A DNA stretch of 64,000 nucleotides from Apricaphanius iberus (taxonomy: Eukaryota; Chordata; Actinopteri; Cyprinodontiformes; Aphaniidae), in NCBI GenBank assembly GCA_028564705.1, contig JAPXFQ010002718.1:1550001-1614000 (forward strand). The letters run 5' to 3'. Positions 44,968 to 57,085 of the stretch are shown piece by piece (the first letter of the stretch is position 1; every line of letters begins with the position of its first letter). The notes under the pieces are model-generated. The model was not told the origin of the DNA. It saw only the letters and a program-made list of their open reading frames with translations, and made no database searches. Both the position numbers and the translations under genes were made by a program.

Positions 44968-46153
44968 CACAAAGGGGGGAGGAATGTAACATCAACTTTA
45001 TGAAACTTTTCATCACATTCTGATGTTTTTTTCTCCTTAAAAACATACCTAAAGTGTTTCTTAGGTTAATTAATGTATGTTTGAGTAATCTTTTAAAACT
45101 TTCGTTGCCGCCATGTTGAGTTCTGAATGCCTAAGTCCTCCTAGCTACGCCCTCACCTCCCATCAACGCCCCTAGATTTTGATCATCGCCTACGTCTCTC
45201 CAAAGGCCTCACTCCCCAGCTCCCCGAGCATAAAAGCAGAACGTCGTCAACAGCAATCAGTTATCACCTGTGGATATTAGTATATAGGCCTACCTAGTTA
45301 TTTTTCCCAATTGAGGCAATTCCTTCTTGGAAGAAAAAAGTCTGGTGCACCGGAGATGCTACAGTACTCTAATGTCAGCAACTGACACAGAGTCACAGCA
45401 TCAGCATGATGAAGGAAATAGGCTACTGATAAACACCATGGCTAATCACCCCGAGCTACATGACACCAGCGTTTTTCTATACAGAGATAGGAATAAAAAA
45501 ACATTATAAAGAGGTTAAACTATTAAGACAGGAAAGCTTTCAAGAGGTTTTTTTTGGTGGATCTTAAAAGAGCCATTTTGGTTGCATAAGGCCCGCTCTC
45601 TCCATTGAAGTGACCCATGAAGAGCTTCCTTCCCTGGACAAGTCTCTCTGGAGGAGTAAACACGAACCAGGGCCGTCTCCACACAGCGCTGCTCACATAT
45701 TATATATTATACACTTTTACTAACCGCAGACAGATGTACAGTTGCTAAGCATTGTAGTTGGTGTCTTGGCCGGCGATGCTTGCACCTACGCGGCACACCG
45801 GCAGCTCCTCAAACTGGGCCTGGCGACACAGCGAGGGGCCAGTGTTATGGATCCCTCCAATTCCCCGCTGTAGGGGTCTCAGCTCCGCCTGAGGCCAGTT
45901 TGAACACGTAATGGGATCAGCTCAGAGACTAGAGCCCATCTGCAGCTACGCTCGAAGGGGGAAATGTCTGAGACTCTTAAAAAGACATGCAGCTAATTTC
46001 AAGGCATTTAGTTCAGACATGTTGTGAGTGCAATATTTATAACAGGTAGTATATATCATTTATTGAACTTACAGATCGATTGTTGGTGGTATTATAGCTG
46101 TACTGTACCACATAATTGCTCTGTCTCACTGAGAAGAACATGCCACCTCCCCT
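44968..46153 (-). mobile_element. TTAA-type MITE, copy B (inverted relative to copy A)
   Basis: The reverse complement runs parallel with 27829-28607. The left end CAAAGGGGGGAGGAATGTAAC and right end CATGCCACCTCCCC-TTTAA are inverted, with TTAA at 46154-46157. It is longer than copy A by an internal 400 bp (about 45300-45950) that has no recognisable domain. The element may be the less deleted family member. Confidence 0.7.
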
Positions 46154-46157
46154 TTAA

Positions 46158-47470
46158 GAGTTGTCCAGAAAAAGGTGATACAGTCTAACAGGTAGCCAGA
46201 GGCTGGGCACATAATTAATAGAAAAGCTAAGAAAAGTACTTAAAAAGGGAGAATAAAGTAGGAGATGAGGTAAGAGATCAGAAGTTCGGACAGAGGCTGC
46301 TCCTCCTTCAGCAGTACACCACGACACTTCATTCACATGCACATGTAACTCGAGCATTCAGCAGAAATGGGACTAATGGGTTAGTTGAGAGTCGTGTACC
46401 AGTTTACATGTCACTCAGAAAATCGAATTACTGAATTATGTGCATTTGCCTCCATAATGCTAGATGGCGAGATAGGCCCTTTTTTGCTCACATTCTTTCA
46501 TTGGATTAGAGTCACGCAGATAGTAAATCAATAATTTGACCCTCTCCTGCTGTACATAAACGCACTGACTGACCAGTCTCCTACTCATCATCTTATCCGC
46601 TTTGGAGAAATGTCCAGATTTTGTTCCAATTGTCTCAAATAAGTTGTGGCTGCCAAAATCTGTGCCATGGGGTATAACTGACTGTAGGTTTTCCTGGGAG
46701 TCTTCTTTTTGTTCATACCTTTGTACATTGAGATCCCTTTGATCCTGTGTAATCTCTGATAAGCCATCGCTTTAGCTAAAGAATGACAATGGGTAAATGC
46801 CAGAAAATCTTTCTAGAAAAGATTAGCTTTATTTCAAGTTAATTAAATTCACCATTACTGAGTTTGGGTGTTGAATTGTAAAATGACTGACCCAAGTGGA
46901 GAATTCATTTCAGCCACTTGAAGCCAATATGTTGTTCCTTGAGGCTGGATCTATCTGTCCTGACCATAGCTGAGGGTCAAAATGTAGATGGACCAATTAA
47001 TTGAGGGCTTGGACTTTTGGGCTCAGGTTTTAATTAGGACAGACCCACATTACCGATGCAGCTACTATTCCATCACTTGTGAGAATTAAAATATACTATT
47101 TGACCTGAAGCAGAGACTCAATAGTCACACCTTCTGTAGAATTACTTCAAACGGTACTCCAGAGGGTGTCCTGCAAACTGTGGAAAGAGGGCCTAGGTAA
47201 AGGGAACTTGCCTGCAGGTACCTTGGTTTCTGTGGCTCAGCATAAAAAAGTAATAGGAAACCTGATCCACTAGAGGCCAGCAGTGCTGGGAGTGAAAGTG
47301 GGGTGAGGATCTGAGTTTGTTCATTGTCACTGCGACATTGCGGTACAGAGATTTCCTCACGGTGTCTGACTTAAATTCTTATAAGAATTATTACTGGCCA
47401 AAATTTAAGGCACAAAATAGATTTTGACTTTGCTTTTCATGAATTAAACACGGAAGTCCAGTGTCTTGCA
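46158..47470. other. Non-coding intronic DNA
   Basis: No recognisable gene, transposon terminus or strong repeat. Open frames are short and lack splice context. Confidence 0.4.
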
Positions 47471-47474
47471 GCTT

Positions 47475-47660
47475 TTAGTTGTGTCTCTGCTTCAACACAC
47501 CTGAGTCAAATAATCAGGTGTTTAGCAGGACTGTGGAAAACTTGACTGCATATTGAGGAGGTGAATAAGCAATTTGATTCAGGTTTGTTGGATCCGGGAG
47601 ACTTCTGAAAGTTCCAGGACACCGAACCTCAGGACTGGGGTTGCAGACGCCGGCTTTAGG
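47475..47660. repeat. Palindromic fish MITE (hAT-like)
   Basis: CAACACACCTGAGTCAAATAATCAGG (47493-47518) pairs in inverted orientation with GCAATTTGATTCAGGTTTGTTGGA (47568-47591). CACCGAACCTCAGGACTGGGGTTGCAGACGCC follows, typical of the end of this family. A related arm lies at 23265-23420. Confidence 0.6.
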
Positions 47661-48570
47661 TCATAATTGAGAATATTATTTGCTCCAATGTGTTTCACCT
47701 TTACGATAAATGTAACTGGCACACACTTTTAATTGTAAAAGCTGTACACAGTCTGTTCCCCCATGCATAATATAAAATGTACAAATAAAATAGAAGAATA
47801 CATTAACATAAAAAAAAGAACATTTGCATACAATAGTACAAGGTTAAAACGGAGGAATACAGGAGACATATTCAGGGTCATTAACTGATTCACAATAATA
47901 ACACAGTTATTTAGGTGTGAGTACATTGCCTGATCAGATTCAAATGCAGATTTTCTTTTGGTTTTTTTGAAGAATTCCATACAGACATAAATGTGCTCAC
48001 GTTGCAGGTTGTTCATCACTCTCTGGTGGATTAGCGTGGGTGCAAACATTTCCATACCTTACCAGTAGCTATTTTTTCGTCCTCCATTTCCCTATAGTGC
48101 TTGTCGTTAAAAAAGTAGAAAATGAGAGGCTGTATTTGGCAGTGAACCTATCAAGACAAAGTTTTTACATTTTAATGTCTAGATGCTATTTTTGGTGGTG
48201 GACAGGTAGTCATTAGTGTCATGTTGCTTTTTTTCTTTTTAACAATAACTTTACTTTCCATTCACAGACTTTAACATACATTTGTAAAGCGTGGTTGAAT
48301 TTCCCTCAAGCCTGACATTTTGTCTTAATGTAATGTAGAAATAAATACTGTAAACTTCCACCAAGTGGCGCTGTTGTAACATCACTGAAACAACTATATA
48401 CTTTGAGTTACAAGTGTAACTTGTAGGTTTTTCTCCATGAAGTATGTGTGTTGTATTTTTTGAGTATTCCAGCTTCATCCCATAGTGCAACTGACTGTTA
48501 GATTAAGTGGCATCTTATTTTGCCCTTGGGTATGAATGTGTGTATGGTTGGTCATTCTGTCATGGTCTGG
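47661..48570. other. Non-coding intronic DNA
   Basis: Two minus-strand frames (47729-48055, 48251-48490) are open by AT composition; neither shows a domain I recognise. AAGTGGCGCTGTTGTAAC at 48363-48380 resembles the context of dispersed fish repeats. Confidence 0.4.
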
Positions 48571-48576
48571 TGACCT

Positions 48577-48683
48577 GGGCAGGGTGTATCCCACCTCCTG
48601 CCTGTACTAATGACTGCTGTAGATAGACCCTATTTCCACCTCAACCCAGCATAGGTAAGGATCTATAGATGATAGATGGATGT
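48577..48683. repeat. Dispersed repeat fragment with GATG tail
   Basis: GACCTGGGCAGGGTGTATCCCACCTCCTGCC and a final GATAGATGGATG are the signature of a very common fish interspersed repeat. A related tail (GATAAGCGGAAGAATATGGATGGATGG) is at 33443-33470. Confidence 0.55.
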
Positions 48684-49916
48684 TAAAACAAGCTTATAGC
48701 AGGAAGTGATATTTATAAGATAATGAACCCTTTCACCTTAAAAGCTGCTGTAGGACTTGTTTGGGAATCAGTGTTTTCGTTGCAATGTGCTTCGACTCAA
48801 ATGGGGAATGCACACTGTTTGAACAGGCAGACAAGGTCTGGAGCTTACGGGCAGGTAAGGTTTTTTAACATTAGAAAAATGCAGTTAAATCCAAGTCAAT
48901 TCAGAACAGTAGTAAAATAATAAAGATATATATACACACACCTGGCCAAAACTGAAAAGACCTAGAACTAAAATGCAATTTAAAGTTTATTTTTAGAACA
49001 TAGTCTTTGTTTTTAAATGTGCAACAAAGATTTAGGGTTATCATACTTGGATTTTTAAAGGACTTTCCCCAGCCTATATTTTTAATTTTAGCATTTCAAA
49101 ACGTGCATTCTCTGTTGTTAGAAAGAATAGTTAAATAAAGTTCTTAAAGGCTTTCATGAGTACAAAAATGACTTTAAAATAATGATATATATAATTACTT
49201 TCCTGAATTTGAAATTGTGTCAGTACCAATGATAGTTTAATATTTATTTTCACAACAATGAAACAAAAATCTGAAAGAACAGTCAGAGTTATTTTTCTAT
49301 TCAGTATAAAAAAAATTAAAAAGCAGAATTGTCAATAAAGATGGTAAAAACGGTGTAAACTCAGTGATTCATTTCAAAAATTCTTACTCTTCAGTCAATT
49401 TATAAACGAACTCTCACTTTGCCAGCATTATACAAGTTTCTGTGTCCATGTGACATGCAGGACCTCTGCATCTTTTCGTCACACACACACAAACACACAT
49501 GCTAGCTATGGGAAAACGGCCTTTATCTTATGTAGTTTGTACAAAAAGCTTGTGTTCTGACTTCGTTGAAACAGCAGCAACACGGCAGGGTGCACCTCGT
49601 TACACAGTCAGCTGTCTGTTTTGTGTATGAACAATCAGAACCAGACGATCGTGGAGGGCTATCGTTCTGCATGCATCGCAGCCAGTTTAAGTATGTTCCC
49701 CTTATAAATGATTAAAAACCTCGAGAGCACTTGAAAAGTGGATTGTCACCATACCTGCCTAGCTCTCACATGTGTATCATTTTAATCCATGTACCAGGAA
49801 ATCATGCTCCAAACGTTGAGCATTGATTGAAATGCAAAATGCAATTAAATTCATTTTTTTTAGCGTGCTAATTCTTCTGTAACTAATTAATCCCAATTAA
49901 TGTATTACATTCCAGC

Positions 49917-49918
<2 letters not shown>

Positions 49919-49954
<36 letters not shown>
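49919..49954. repeat. (AT)n microsatellite
   Basis: About 35 bp of pure TA dinucleotides. Confidence 0.95.
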
Positions 49955-49955
<1 letters not shown>

Positions 49956-50087
49956 CTGTGACAACTCTGTTCAGGGGTATCCTGTTTCCGCTTATGAACT
50001 GAAATATTTTATTGACTGAAGTCTTAAAAAGGATGGATTGTGAACTCTGGCAGCTAGTTGACTACCTTAATATATTTATGTGTCACG

Positions 50088-50640
50088 ATTGTGAGGAAAT
50101 TGGACCCAAATGCAGAAGTAAATGAAAATGATATAATTGAAATCAAAAACACAGATTTACAGAACTCATGAGGGTAAAAAATTTAGCAAGGAAAAACAGG
50201 AAACAAATGGGGAAGTTAGACGAACAAACTACCTAGGAATGATTGCCTGAGAGCAGTATATATACTGAGGAGGGAGTGGAGAGATGACTTAGAAACCAAT
50301 TACTGACAAACAGATGCAGGTGAAAGGGAGAGCAGGTGAAGGCAATTAAATGGGCTGGGGAGTGGAATGGCAGGGAAGACAGACATGGAAAACAACCTTA
50401 AATACTAAGAAGGGCAAACAGGAAAATAACTAAGATAATCTAAGTGAAAACTCAGGGGAACTCTAGAGAATAAACAGAAACCAAAACTGGAGAAATAAAA
50501 ATTACTAAACTAGGGAGACACAAAATACGGTGGACACAAACCAAAGGTGAAGAGACATAAATAAAAACAAGGAATAAACTAACCTGATAATAAAACTAAA
50601 ATGAAGAAAACTAACTAACTAAAACACAAACACCTCAACA
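50088..50640. repeat. A-rich strand-biased dispersed repeat, unassigned
   Basis: Begins GTCACGATTGTGAGGAAATTGGACCC and continues with almost no T on the + strand for long stretches (for example CAGGTGAAAGGGAGAGCAGG, then AAACTAAAATGAAG). The strand bias and the opening phrase recur in fish genomes in a common non-autonomous element. No coding capacity. Confidence 0.5.
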
Positions 50641-50701
50641 TAATGACATTTATGTATTGCAACCGCATCAGTCATAATCATTATTGTTATCAATCTCTTA
50701 A

Positions 50702-51847
50702 AGGAGACATATCATGGAAAATCCACTTTTTTAGCCCTTAAATGCATGTAAATGTGTATTTTGGGTGTTTAGGAGTGCAGAAAACTTACATTTATTCTGT
50801 TCTGGTGCTGTGTTTATATCTTTACATTTTTTTTTGGTCATATTTTTCAGTCTGTTTAGTTTTCTCTATTCGCCATTACGTTTTCTTGTCTATTACGTCA
50901 CAGTATTTGTTGTTGAACTGCCAAATAAGGTAATGGACTTCCGGGTAACCAATTTCGTGAAGCCGCCATTTTTTCTCCCCCACAGCGATTTTGTAGTCCA
51001 AGGTCAGTCATGTCGAAATTACAAGAAAGCAAGTCAAAATGTTCAGTTATTGGGTGTATCAACCCACACAAATCCCTACATTGACCCCCAGCATCGGAGC
51101 CTCTGAGAAGTGCCTGGTTAAATTTTATCTTTAGTGGAAATATACCGACATCCGTGGGGAAAGTTCTCCTCGTTTGCGCGAACCACTTCGAGGACAAGTG
51201 CTTCAGCAACCTCGGTCTGTATCAGGAGGGTTTTGCCAAAAAGACTTCGTCTGATTGAGGGGTCAGTTCCTTCTCTCCACGGAAACGACAGACAAAGCAA
51301 AGCGGTAAGCTTCAAATAACACTAAAATGACAGTAAACTTTATTTTAGACATGAATGTTGTGTGTTGATATGTCGTACGGGCGATTGTTTTGATAGTTGT
51401 AGCATTGTATATTCTGCTTCTGTTAGCGATGTGTGCTAGCTTTTAGCTGGAGATATAACTGTACTGCATGCTTTGAATAAAATGACTGGGCTTTTTTTGC
51501 CGGTTTTCGTTGTGGGGTACATATGATGTACAGGAATTTAGCGACGACATCTTCGCAATAAAAAGTTAATCTGCCGGTAGTAATCGAATCGCTGCTATCA
51601 GACTACAAAAATGTCCGAACGGGGTGGAGCGGAACGCTCTGTAACCTGGAGGGTGCGGGGCATGAAATGTTTCGCTTACATTTAAAGGGACCGCACAAAA
51701 ATGAGTTGCTCTAAAGATGCTCCTCAGAACGGTATAAGGAGGGTCTGTGGGGCAACAATAACATGGAATTCAGACCAAACCACTGTGGTTCTACTTTACA
51801 TAGACCACATGTGAAAAGGAAGGATTTAAAAGCATGATATATCTCCT
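50702..51847 (+). mobile_element. Kolobok-like DNA transposon with a THAP exon
   Basis: TTAA flanks both sides (50698-50701 and 51848-51851). The ends AGGAGACATATCATG and CATGATATATCTCCT are inverted copies with one mismatch. Inside, a broken THAP zinc-finger exon is present (51010-51304). TTAA targets plus a THAP domain is the combination described for the Kolobok superfamily. At 1.15 kb it lacks a transposase catalytic domain, so it is non-autonomous. Confidence 0.75.
51010..51304 (+). pseudogene. THAP zinc-finger exon, broken
   Basis: From the ATG at 51010, the pieces read KCSVIGCINPHKS (C-x4-C), then after an in-frame TGA (51082-51084) SAWLNFIFSG, VCANHFEDKCFSN (C-x2-H-F) and YQEGFAKK. 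A one-base shift then leads to LRLIEGSVPSLHG, matching the A-V-P end of THAP domains, and a GTAAGC donor follows (51305-51310). The Cys-Cys...Cys-His spacing and tryptophan fit a THAP domain of about 90 residues, a DNA-binding module of P-element, Kolobok and THAP host proteins. The stop and frameshift make this copy non-functional. Confidence 0.78.
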
Positions 51848-52044
51848 TTAATAAAATGATCCATCTGAAACGTATATTATTTTTCAGGGAGCTTAAATCA
51901 AAAAGCTATCAGAAAGGAATATATTGAATTAATGTGATGGAGTGGTGATCTGTCCAATCAGAATGGAGAGGGTCACAGAGTAAAGGGGAGGTGACGAGAT
52001 AAATCTGCTGACATGGTCCTCTGTCGTGTGCCTGTACAAATTTG

Positions 52045-52256
52045 TCTCTTTAAAGACACACTCCATGACATTACGATTATTTTGATCAATATTGTAATCA
52101 CGATTATTAATCACGATCATTCATCCAGTCCTGTAAAATATCTATTTTTATTCCACCAATTATAAACTTTTAAAAATGTAAATTTTTTTTTGTGAAAAAT
52201 AAAACTTTAGATTAGAATAGATGATTAATAATGCAAAAAAACTTACAAAAACAAAC

Positions 52257-52291
<35 letters not shown>

Positions 52292-53119
52292 AAATATTTA
52301 AAACAAAGCTAAATATGTTATTGCAGAGTGCAATCTCAAAGTGCAATTTATGGGAAACAATTACAGCTTATACAGAAAAGGCCTTTGACATTCCCTCCAT
52401 CCAAATCCTTAGTATTTACTATATGCTACGTAGCAACTATTACTCACCCGTTAATGAAATACTGCATAGCAAACGATCGCGTAATAGGCATGAAATCAGA
52501 CATACTGCTCCACCATTTTGCATGTCTTTTGACCCATATGACTTCTGTTGACCCAGATGTTTACGTTATGTTCACCTGTGGTCCTGCCATCCTCCAGCCG
52601 TTATTTTGTCTGGTATGACTTAATAACTTAAATGTTTAATCAGTCAAAAAACAATTACAGTAATCAGTAACGTTGCTACATGTACATTTATCTGCCGAAA
52701 CTGCGCCGGTGTAAATGGTTGACAGTTCGTCTGTAGCCATTTTTAGCTAGGTCCTTCTTCTTCTGTGGTGGTAGTACACTTTCTGGAACTTTCTGCTTAC
52801 TAGTCAGATCCATAATGGAGATTTGGATCTACTACATTTCTCAAATACTCCTTTTCACCTGCTACGTAGCAATCGTAGTGCAGCCATTATGAGTGCTGAG
52901 AGGCGTGTGCGCGTTTTTTATTTGGTCAGCTTAATAAAGCTTTAGCCATGCGTTTGCCCCCTGGTGGTTGGCAGACTATTGGTTGAGGTAGTGTATGATG
53001 AAAAGCCACGCAGTGAAGCTCGCATTTTGAATGTAAATATCTTTCACGATCAGGTTCATTTAATTGTGGCCACCAAAATCGTGATCATGATCAAAATCCA
53101 ATTAATTGTGCAGCCCTAG
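52045..53119. mobile_element. hAT-like non-autonomous element
   Basis: The right end, read inward, is TAGGGCTGCACAATTAATTGGATTTTGATCATGATCACGATT. The left end has the related ACGATTATTTTGATCAATATTGTAATCACGATT (52073-52106). The hAT-type first bases are missing or degenerate on the left. The interior has an (AT)n run at 52260-52290 and no transposase domain. Confidence 0.5.
52260..52290. repeat. (AT)n microsatellite
   Basis: About 28 bp of AT repeats inside the hAT-like element. Confidence 0.93.
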
Positions 53120-53164
53120 TGTATAAGTAACGGACTGGTTCTTTTTTATCTTAGAAAGTACTCT

Positions 53165-53519
53165 TGCATCAATTCATTTAGTTCTTTCTGTGTCTTTGCT
53201 CTGTCTTCTCAAACCACCAGGCGGTTGGGATAGATGGCTGCTTGTTCTGTTAGAGATTTCTTCCTGTTAAAGGAGAGTTTTTCCTCTCCACTGTCGCTAT
53301 GTTCTTGCTCAGTGTGAGGAATTGCTGAGTGGATTACTTTGGTTGGAGTCTGCATCAACTGGGCACAACTGCCAATCAACAACTGGGATTCCTTAAATAG
53401 AAAACTTTTAAACTGATTGGAATGTACATTTGATTGTATTGAAATTTTGTTTCTTGTATAGTGTCTTGAGATGACTTGTAAATCATCGGCATATAAATAA
53501 TTTGAATTGAATTGAATTG
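53165..53519 (+). repeat. 3' tail fragment of an L2/CR1-like fish LINE (second copy)
   Basis: Same ordered blocks as 10170-10425 (TTTCTTCCTGTTAAAGG, TTTTTCCTCTCCACTGTCGC, TTGCTCAGTGTGAGGAATTGC, GTGTCTTGAGATGAC) and the same end, AATAATTTGAATTGAATTG. This copy keeps a middle segment (53340-53450) that the first copy has partly lost. Confidence 0.75.
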
Positions 53520-53625
53520 GCTAAGACGTCAGCGTATCTCAAATAAGAAGTTGTGATTGGCATATCCGATCTTTTAACCTCAAATTCAATCCAATTTCGA
53601 GTCCCAAACCGACATTTTCCCTTAA

Positions 53626-54065
53626 AGGAGCAGGGAGCTGGATTTCTAAAATAAATCATATTCATGTTCAGTTTTGTAATTGTATTGGGAAATTAAGCGT
53701 TTTAAACTCATTAAAATGAGCCCACCCATGTGTAATCCCATTATCTTGAACAGCCTGTGTGCTGCAAAATAGTCTGCGATTTGGAGGCAGAATTGCCACG
53801 GATACGCGGATGCGATTTAACAGGAAGAAGGAAGAAAAAGAACCCGGACTTCAGACGTGGTCAGTTAAACACTACTTACTTCATCGCTAGACATGTTGCT
53901 TGTTGTCGTACAGCTGGCGATGTGCGCATTGTGCAGTGGCTTGAAAGTACGCTACGTCAATGATTTATTTACTTTTTGTGCACGCTCCCGCAGTGGCTAC
54001 AGTTACTCACACCGCCGGCTGCGGCAGTCGCGAGTTTCATTTCTTCAACCCGGCCTCCTGCTCCT
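53626..54065. mobile_element. TTAA-flanked MITE, 440 bp
   Basis: TTAA at 53622-53625 and 54066-54069. Inverted termini AGGAGCAGGGAGC and GGCCTCCTGCTCCT. The interior is comparatively CpG-rich (for example ACGGATACGCGGATGCG). A short frame (53757-53963) shows no domain. The termini begin AGGAG like the THAP element but differ afterwards, so it may be a related or merely similar family. Confidence 0.65.
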
Positions 54066-54069
54066 TTAA

Positions 54070-55290
54070 GTATTTAAATTTAAACCTGAAATATATTTTT
54101 AGCAAATAACTCAGTGAGATATAAAAGTTGCGTCATTAAAAAAGTAAAAGACGATACAGATAATTTCCAATATTAAATTGTAACCACAATATAGACTCAT
54201 AATGTTGGTAGGCAGATATGAATATAGTGACATCAGGTCAATTGGGCCATCAATTAAGATTAACCGGTTTGAGCCTTATAGCCTTTAAATTTTGTACAGA
54301 AAATGTCCACAAAAGATTTCAAATAGACGATAGTTGCCACAAGGTAGCCCAATTTACCTGATGTCACCCTATAGATATAGATATTTCTGTGTCAATAGAA
54401 GCCTCTCTTGTATTTAAAAAGCAAAAGTAAATGGAAAAAACCCCCCAACAAAACCAGCGCTGGCAACCTTTGATATCTTTTTTTATAATGAAAGCAAAGG
54501 ACAGAAAGCAAAGAAATGTGAGTAGGAGTATTCTATGTTGGTGGTGTTGGTGGTTTTACTGCTACGGGTAAAGTGCTGTGTGGTTGAAGTTTGTGGCTTA
54601 AACCTAGAGAGGGAACGGTTGCACCAAACGATGGAAGATTGTGCACTTGCAATATCTGTTTTGTTTTTTATCTGTAGGATGAAGCAGAAGAAGCTCAAAA
54701 AGCCAGTTAAATAATTTATTGTGTTTTGTTGAGGCCCTGTTGTCATGCCAGGTAGAACATCTGCCCTAAATATCGGCATTACATAACAACACAAATTATC
54801 ATAAATATATTTGTGACTCACCTTTTATTCTTAACTCTTGCTTTCCCTTCTTTTCCAAACTTCAACCCAGTTACATCAACGTAGTTTCTTCCTGATGGAG
54901 TAGTGCCATGGAGGCCAGGTGCAGCGTAGCATGTGTTGATAGTGGGTTCCTTAATATAGAGCAAGTTTCTGATTGAGGGCCCCTGAGCTATTCCGTCGTG
55001 CTGCTCCAGACCACAAAACACTAAAGCACTCTGTCAGGTAATGTGGTTCTAACAGTACCCTGGGAAATAAATAAATGGCCAAAGAAGATGAAGAGTTATA
55101 TTTTCAGTTAAAGATTCGGATGTAGGTTTTATGTTTAAATATTTAAAATGGATTTACAGCACACAGCAGGAAGAGGGCGCTGTGATTCAAACTGAAAAAG
55201 TGAATAACCTCAATATCGAGGGATTGTAAGATCTTTGCTGTTAACATTATACACAAAATGCTTAATGCAGGGCCCAGGAGCCAATGGAGC
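54070..55290. other. Non-coding intronic DNA
   Basis: No recognisable gene or transposon end. Minus-strand frames at 54483-54821 and 54818-55021 are AT-driven. Confidence 0.4.
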
Positions 55291-55293
55291 TGA

Positions 55294-55935
55294 TAGCTGT
55301 GTTTCCATTACCCATGAAATCGCGCAAATTGAAGTTGCAGAAATAAATTTGCCTAATGGAAACATGGCAATTTCGAAAAAACTCGCCTTTTTTTGATAAA
55401 AAAATTTGGCGCTTGATGAGGTGGTTTTTTGAGCGTATTGAGATTAATATATTTCCCAAAATAGCAATGGAAACACCTTTTTCGCTTCACATGAGTCACA
55501 TGAGCAACAACTGGATGTTACTACGAGCGAAAGAGATTAAGTAGTAGTAGGAGGAGAAAGATGGTGCGACATGTTTGGGTTCATGAAGAGAATGAGTTGG
55601 TTTGTGATAAAGACAACACATATATTAGATTCAAAACAGCAAAGAAACGCGAGCCTTTACCGAGGGCGCTCCCATGTAAAAGGGATTTGTCGCTCCAATA
55701 CATCTACAAAACATCTACGTCTCTTCCTCATGGTGATAATGAGCGCTAGTCCAGTGCCTGCATTTTGAATTTATCTACTGTAGATGTTCACATCTGTCGC
55801 CACTTTTCTTACTCGAGTGGAAACTTGTGACATAAACTGAGTTTCTTGTTTAATGGAAACACCGCAATTGCGAAATTGTGTTTTTTTCGACAATATCAAC
55901 AACATTTTGCACAGATTTTTAATGGAAACGCAGCT
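55294..55935. mobile_element. MITE with 16-bp inverted ends and internal inverted subrepeats
   Basis: AGCTGTGTTTCCATTA (55294-55309) and TAATGGAAACGCAGCT (55920-55935) are inverted copies with one mismatch. Inside, AATGGAAACA-type units recur (55356, 55466, 55852), often next to GCGAAATT- or CGCAAATT-like sequence, giving an internally repetitive foldback structure. Superfamily not assigned. Short frames inside are without domains. Confidence 0.65.
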
Positions 55936-56799
55936 GATGAGATTTTTTGTACAATTTTTTAAAATGAGATTTTTAATGAAAATTTGTATCTCATTAAATG
56001 GGAAATGCTGTGGGAGCATCTTTATTAGGAATGTTTTTCTGCTTTCTTTTTCATATAGTGAGTGGAGCCAAAAACATCAACTTCAGCCCTTTCATAAAAT
56101 TTTGATAAATTTCAAAAGGGATGCTGACGAAAAATCCTATTTTTTTTGTTGCTAGGAATACACTAAAAACTATTTCTAGACCAACAATATGAAAACAACC
56201 CATTTAAAATATGCGGAAGCTGAACACCTTTCTATGGCAAAACAGCTCAAACCCTTTTTCACGCTTACAGTAATTTGTTTTATTTTAACCTTATTTCATT
56301 TAAATATTACATGTTTAATGTATTGCTGAGCATGTAAAAACAAATAATTCAAAATAAAATTATTTAGCATTTTCAGATGAAGTGCTTTCATCTTTACAAT
56401 CCACAGTGCAAAATATAGGTGGCTTTCAAATCAGAGACATGAAACATGAGTAACCGTAAGTTATGAAAAGGAAGTATTAAACGTATGTTGAATTGAGGCC
56501 ACAGGAGTCAGGCGCGCCCTGACCCCCAGCAGGGCCAGCTTCTGCATGTGCCCCAAGCACATCGTTTTGACATTCTTTTTTCTTCTTTAAAATACAAATA
56601 ATGCCTAGAAAATTACAAAAGTGTCACAGGTTCTAATGCATCTCTTTGAAGGAAGACGGCAAGAAAGTCTTTTTGTTTCCAAAGAAACTGGCAATTTAAT
56701 GGTATTGGTTTATTTGTGTTCTGGGGGTGGGGCTGAGCAGCAGCACTGAGCGACAGGTCAGTTGCGGAAGTGGAAATGACAATGTGACCTAAAAGGCTA
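55936..56799. other. Non-coding intronic DNA
   Basis: No recognisable feature beyond AT-rich sequence. Confidence 0.4.
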
Positions 56800-57085
56800 A
56801 TCAGAGGGATGTTGGGAGAGAGCGGGCAGAGGAGAATCAGGGGATGGAAAAGAGCTGTGAAGGGGAACAGAATGATAAGCTGAAGTTACTGATAATAAAC
56901 AGAGCTGAGACACAGGAACTAAAAATGAAGAGGAAAACAACACAAATCTAAGAGATCACAATCCAGAGCACAAAGGGACAAAATGAATGAATGACTGAAC
57001 TAACACAAAGGAATGAATTAAGATGGCAAGATCAAGACAGAAACACAAATGAAAACCAAACTTCAAACACCTACAGATCATAAAA
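56800..57085. repeat. A/G-rich strand-biased dispersed repeat
   Basis: Composition and phrases (CACAGGAACTAAAAATGAAG, CAATCCAGAGCACAAAGGG) resemble the end of the unassigned repeat at 50088-50640. Boundaries uncertain. Confidence 0.35.
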
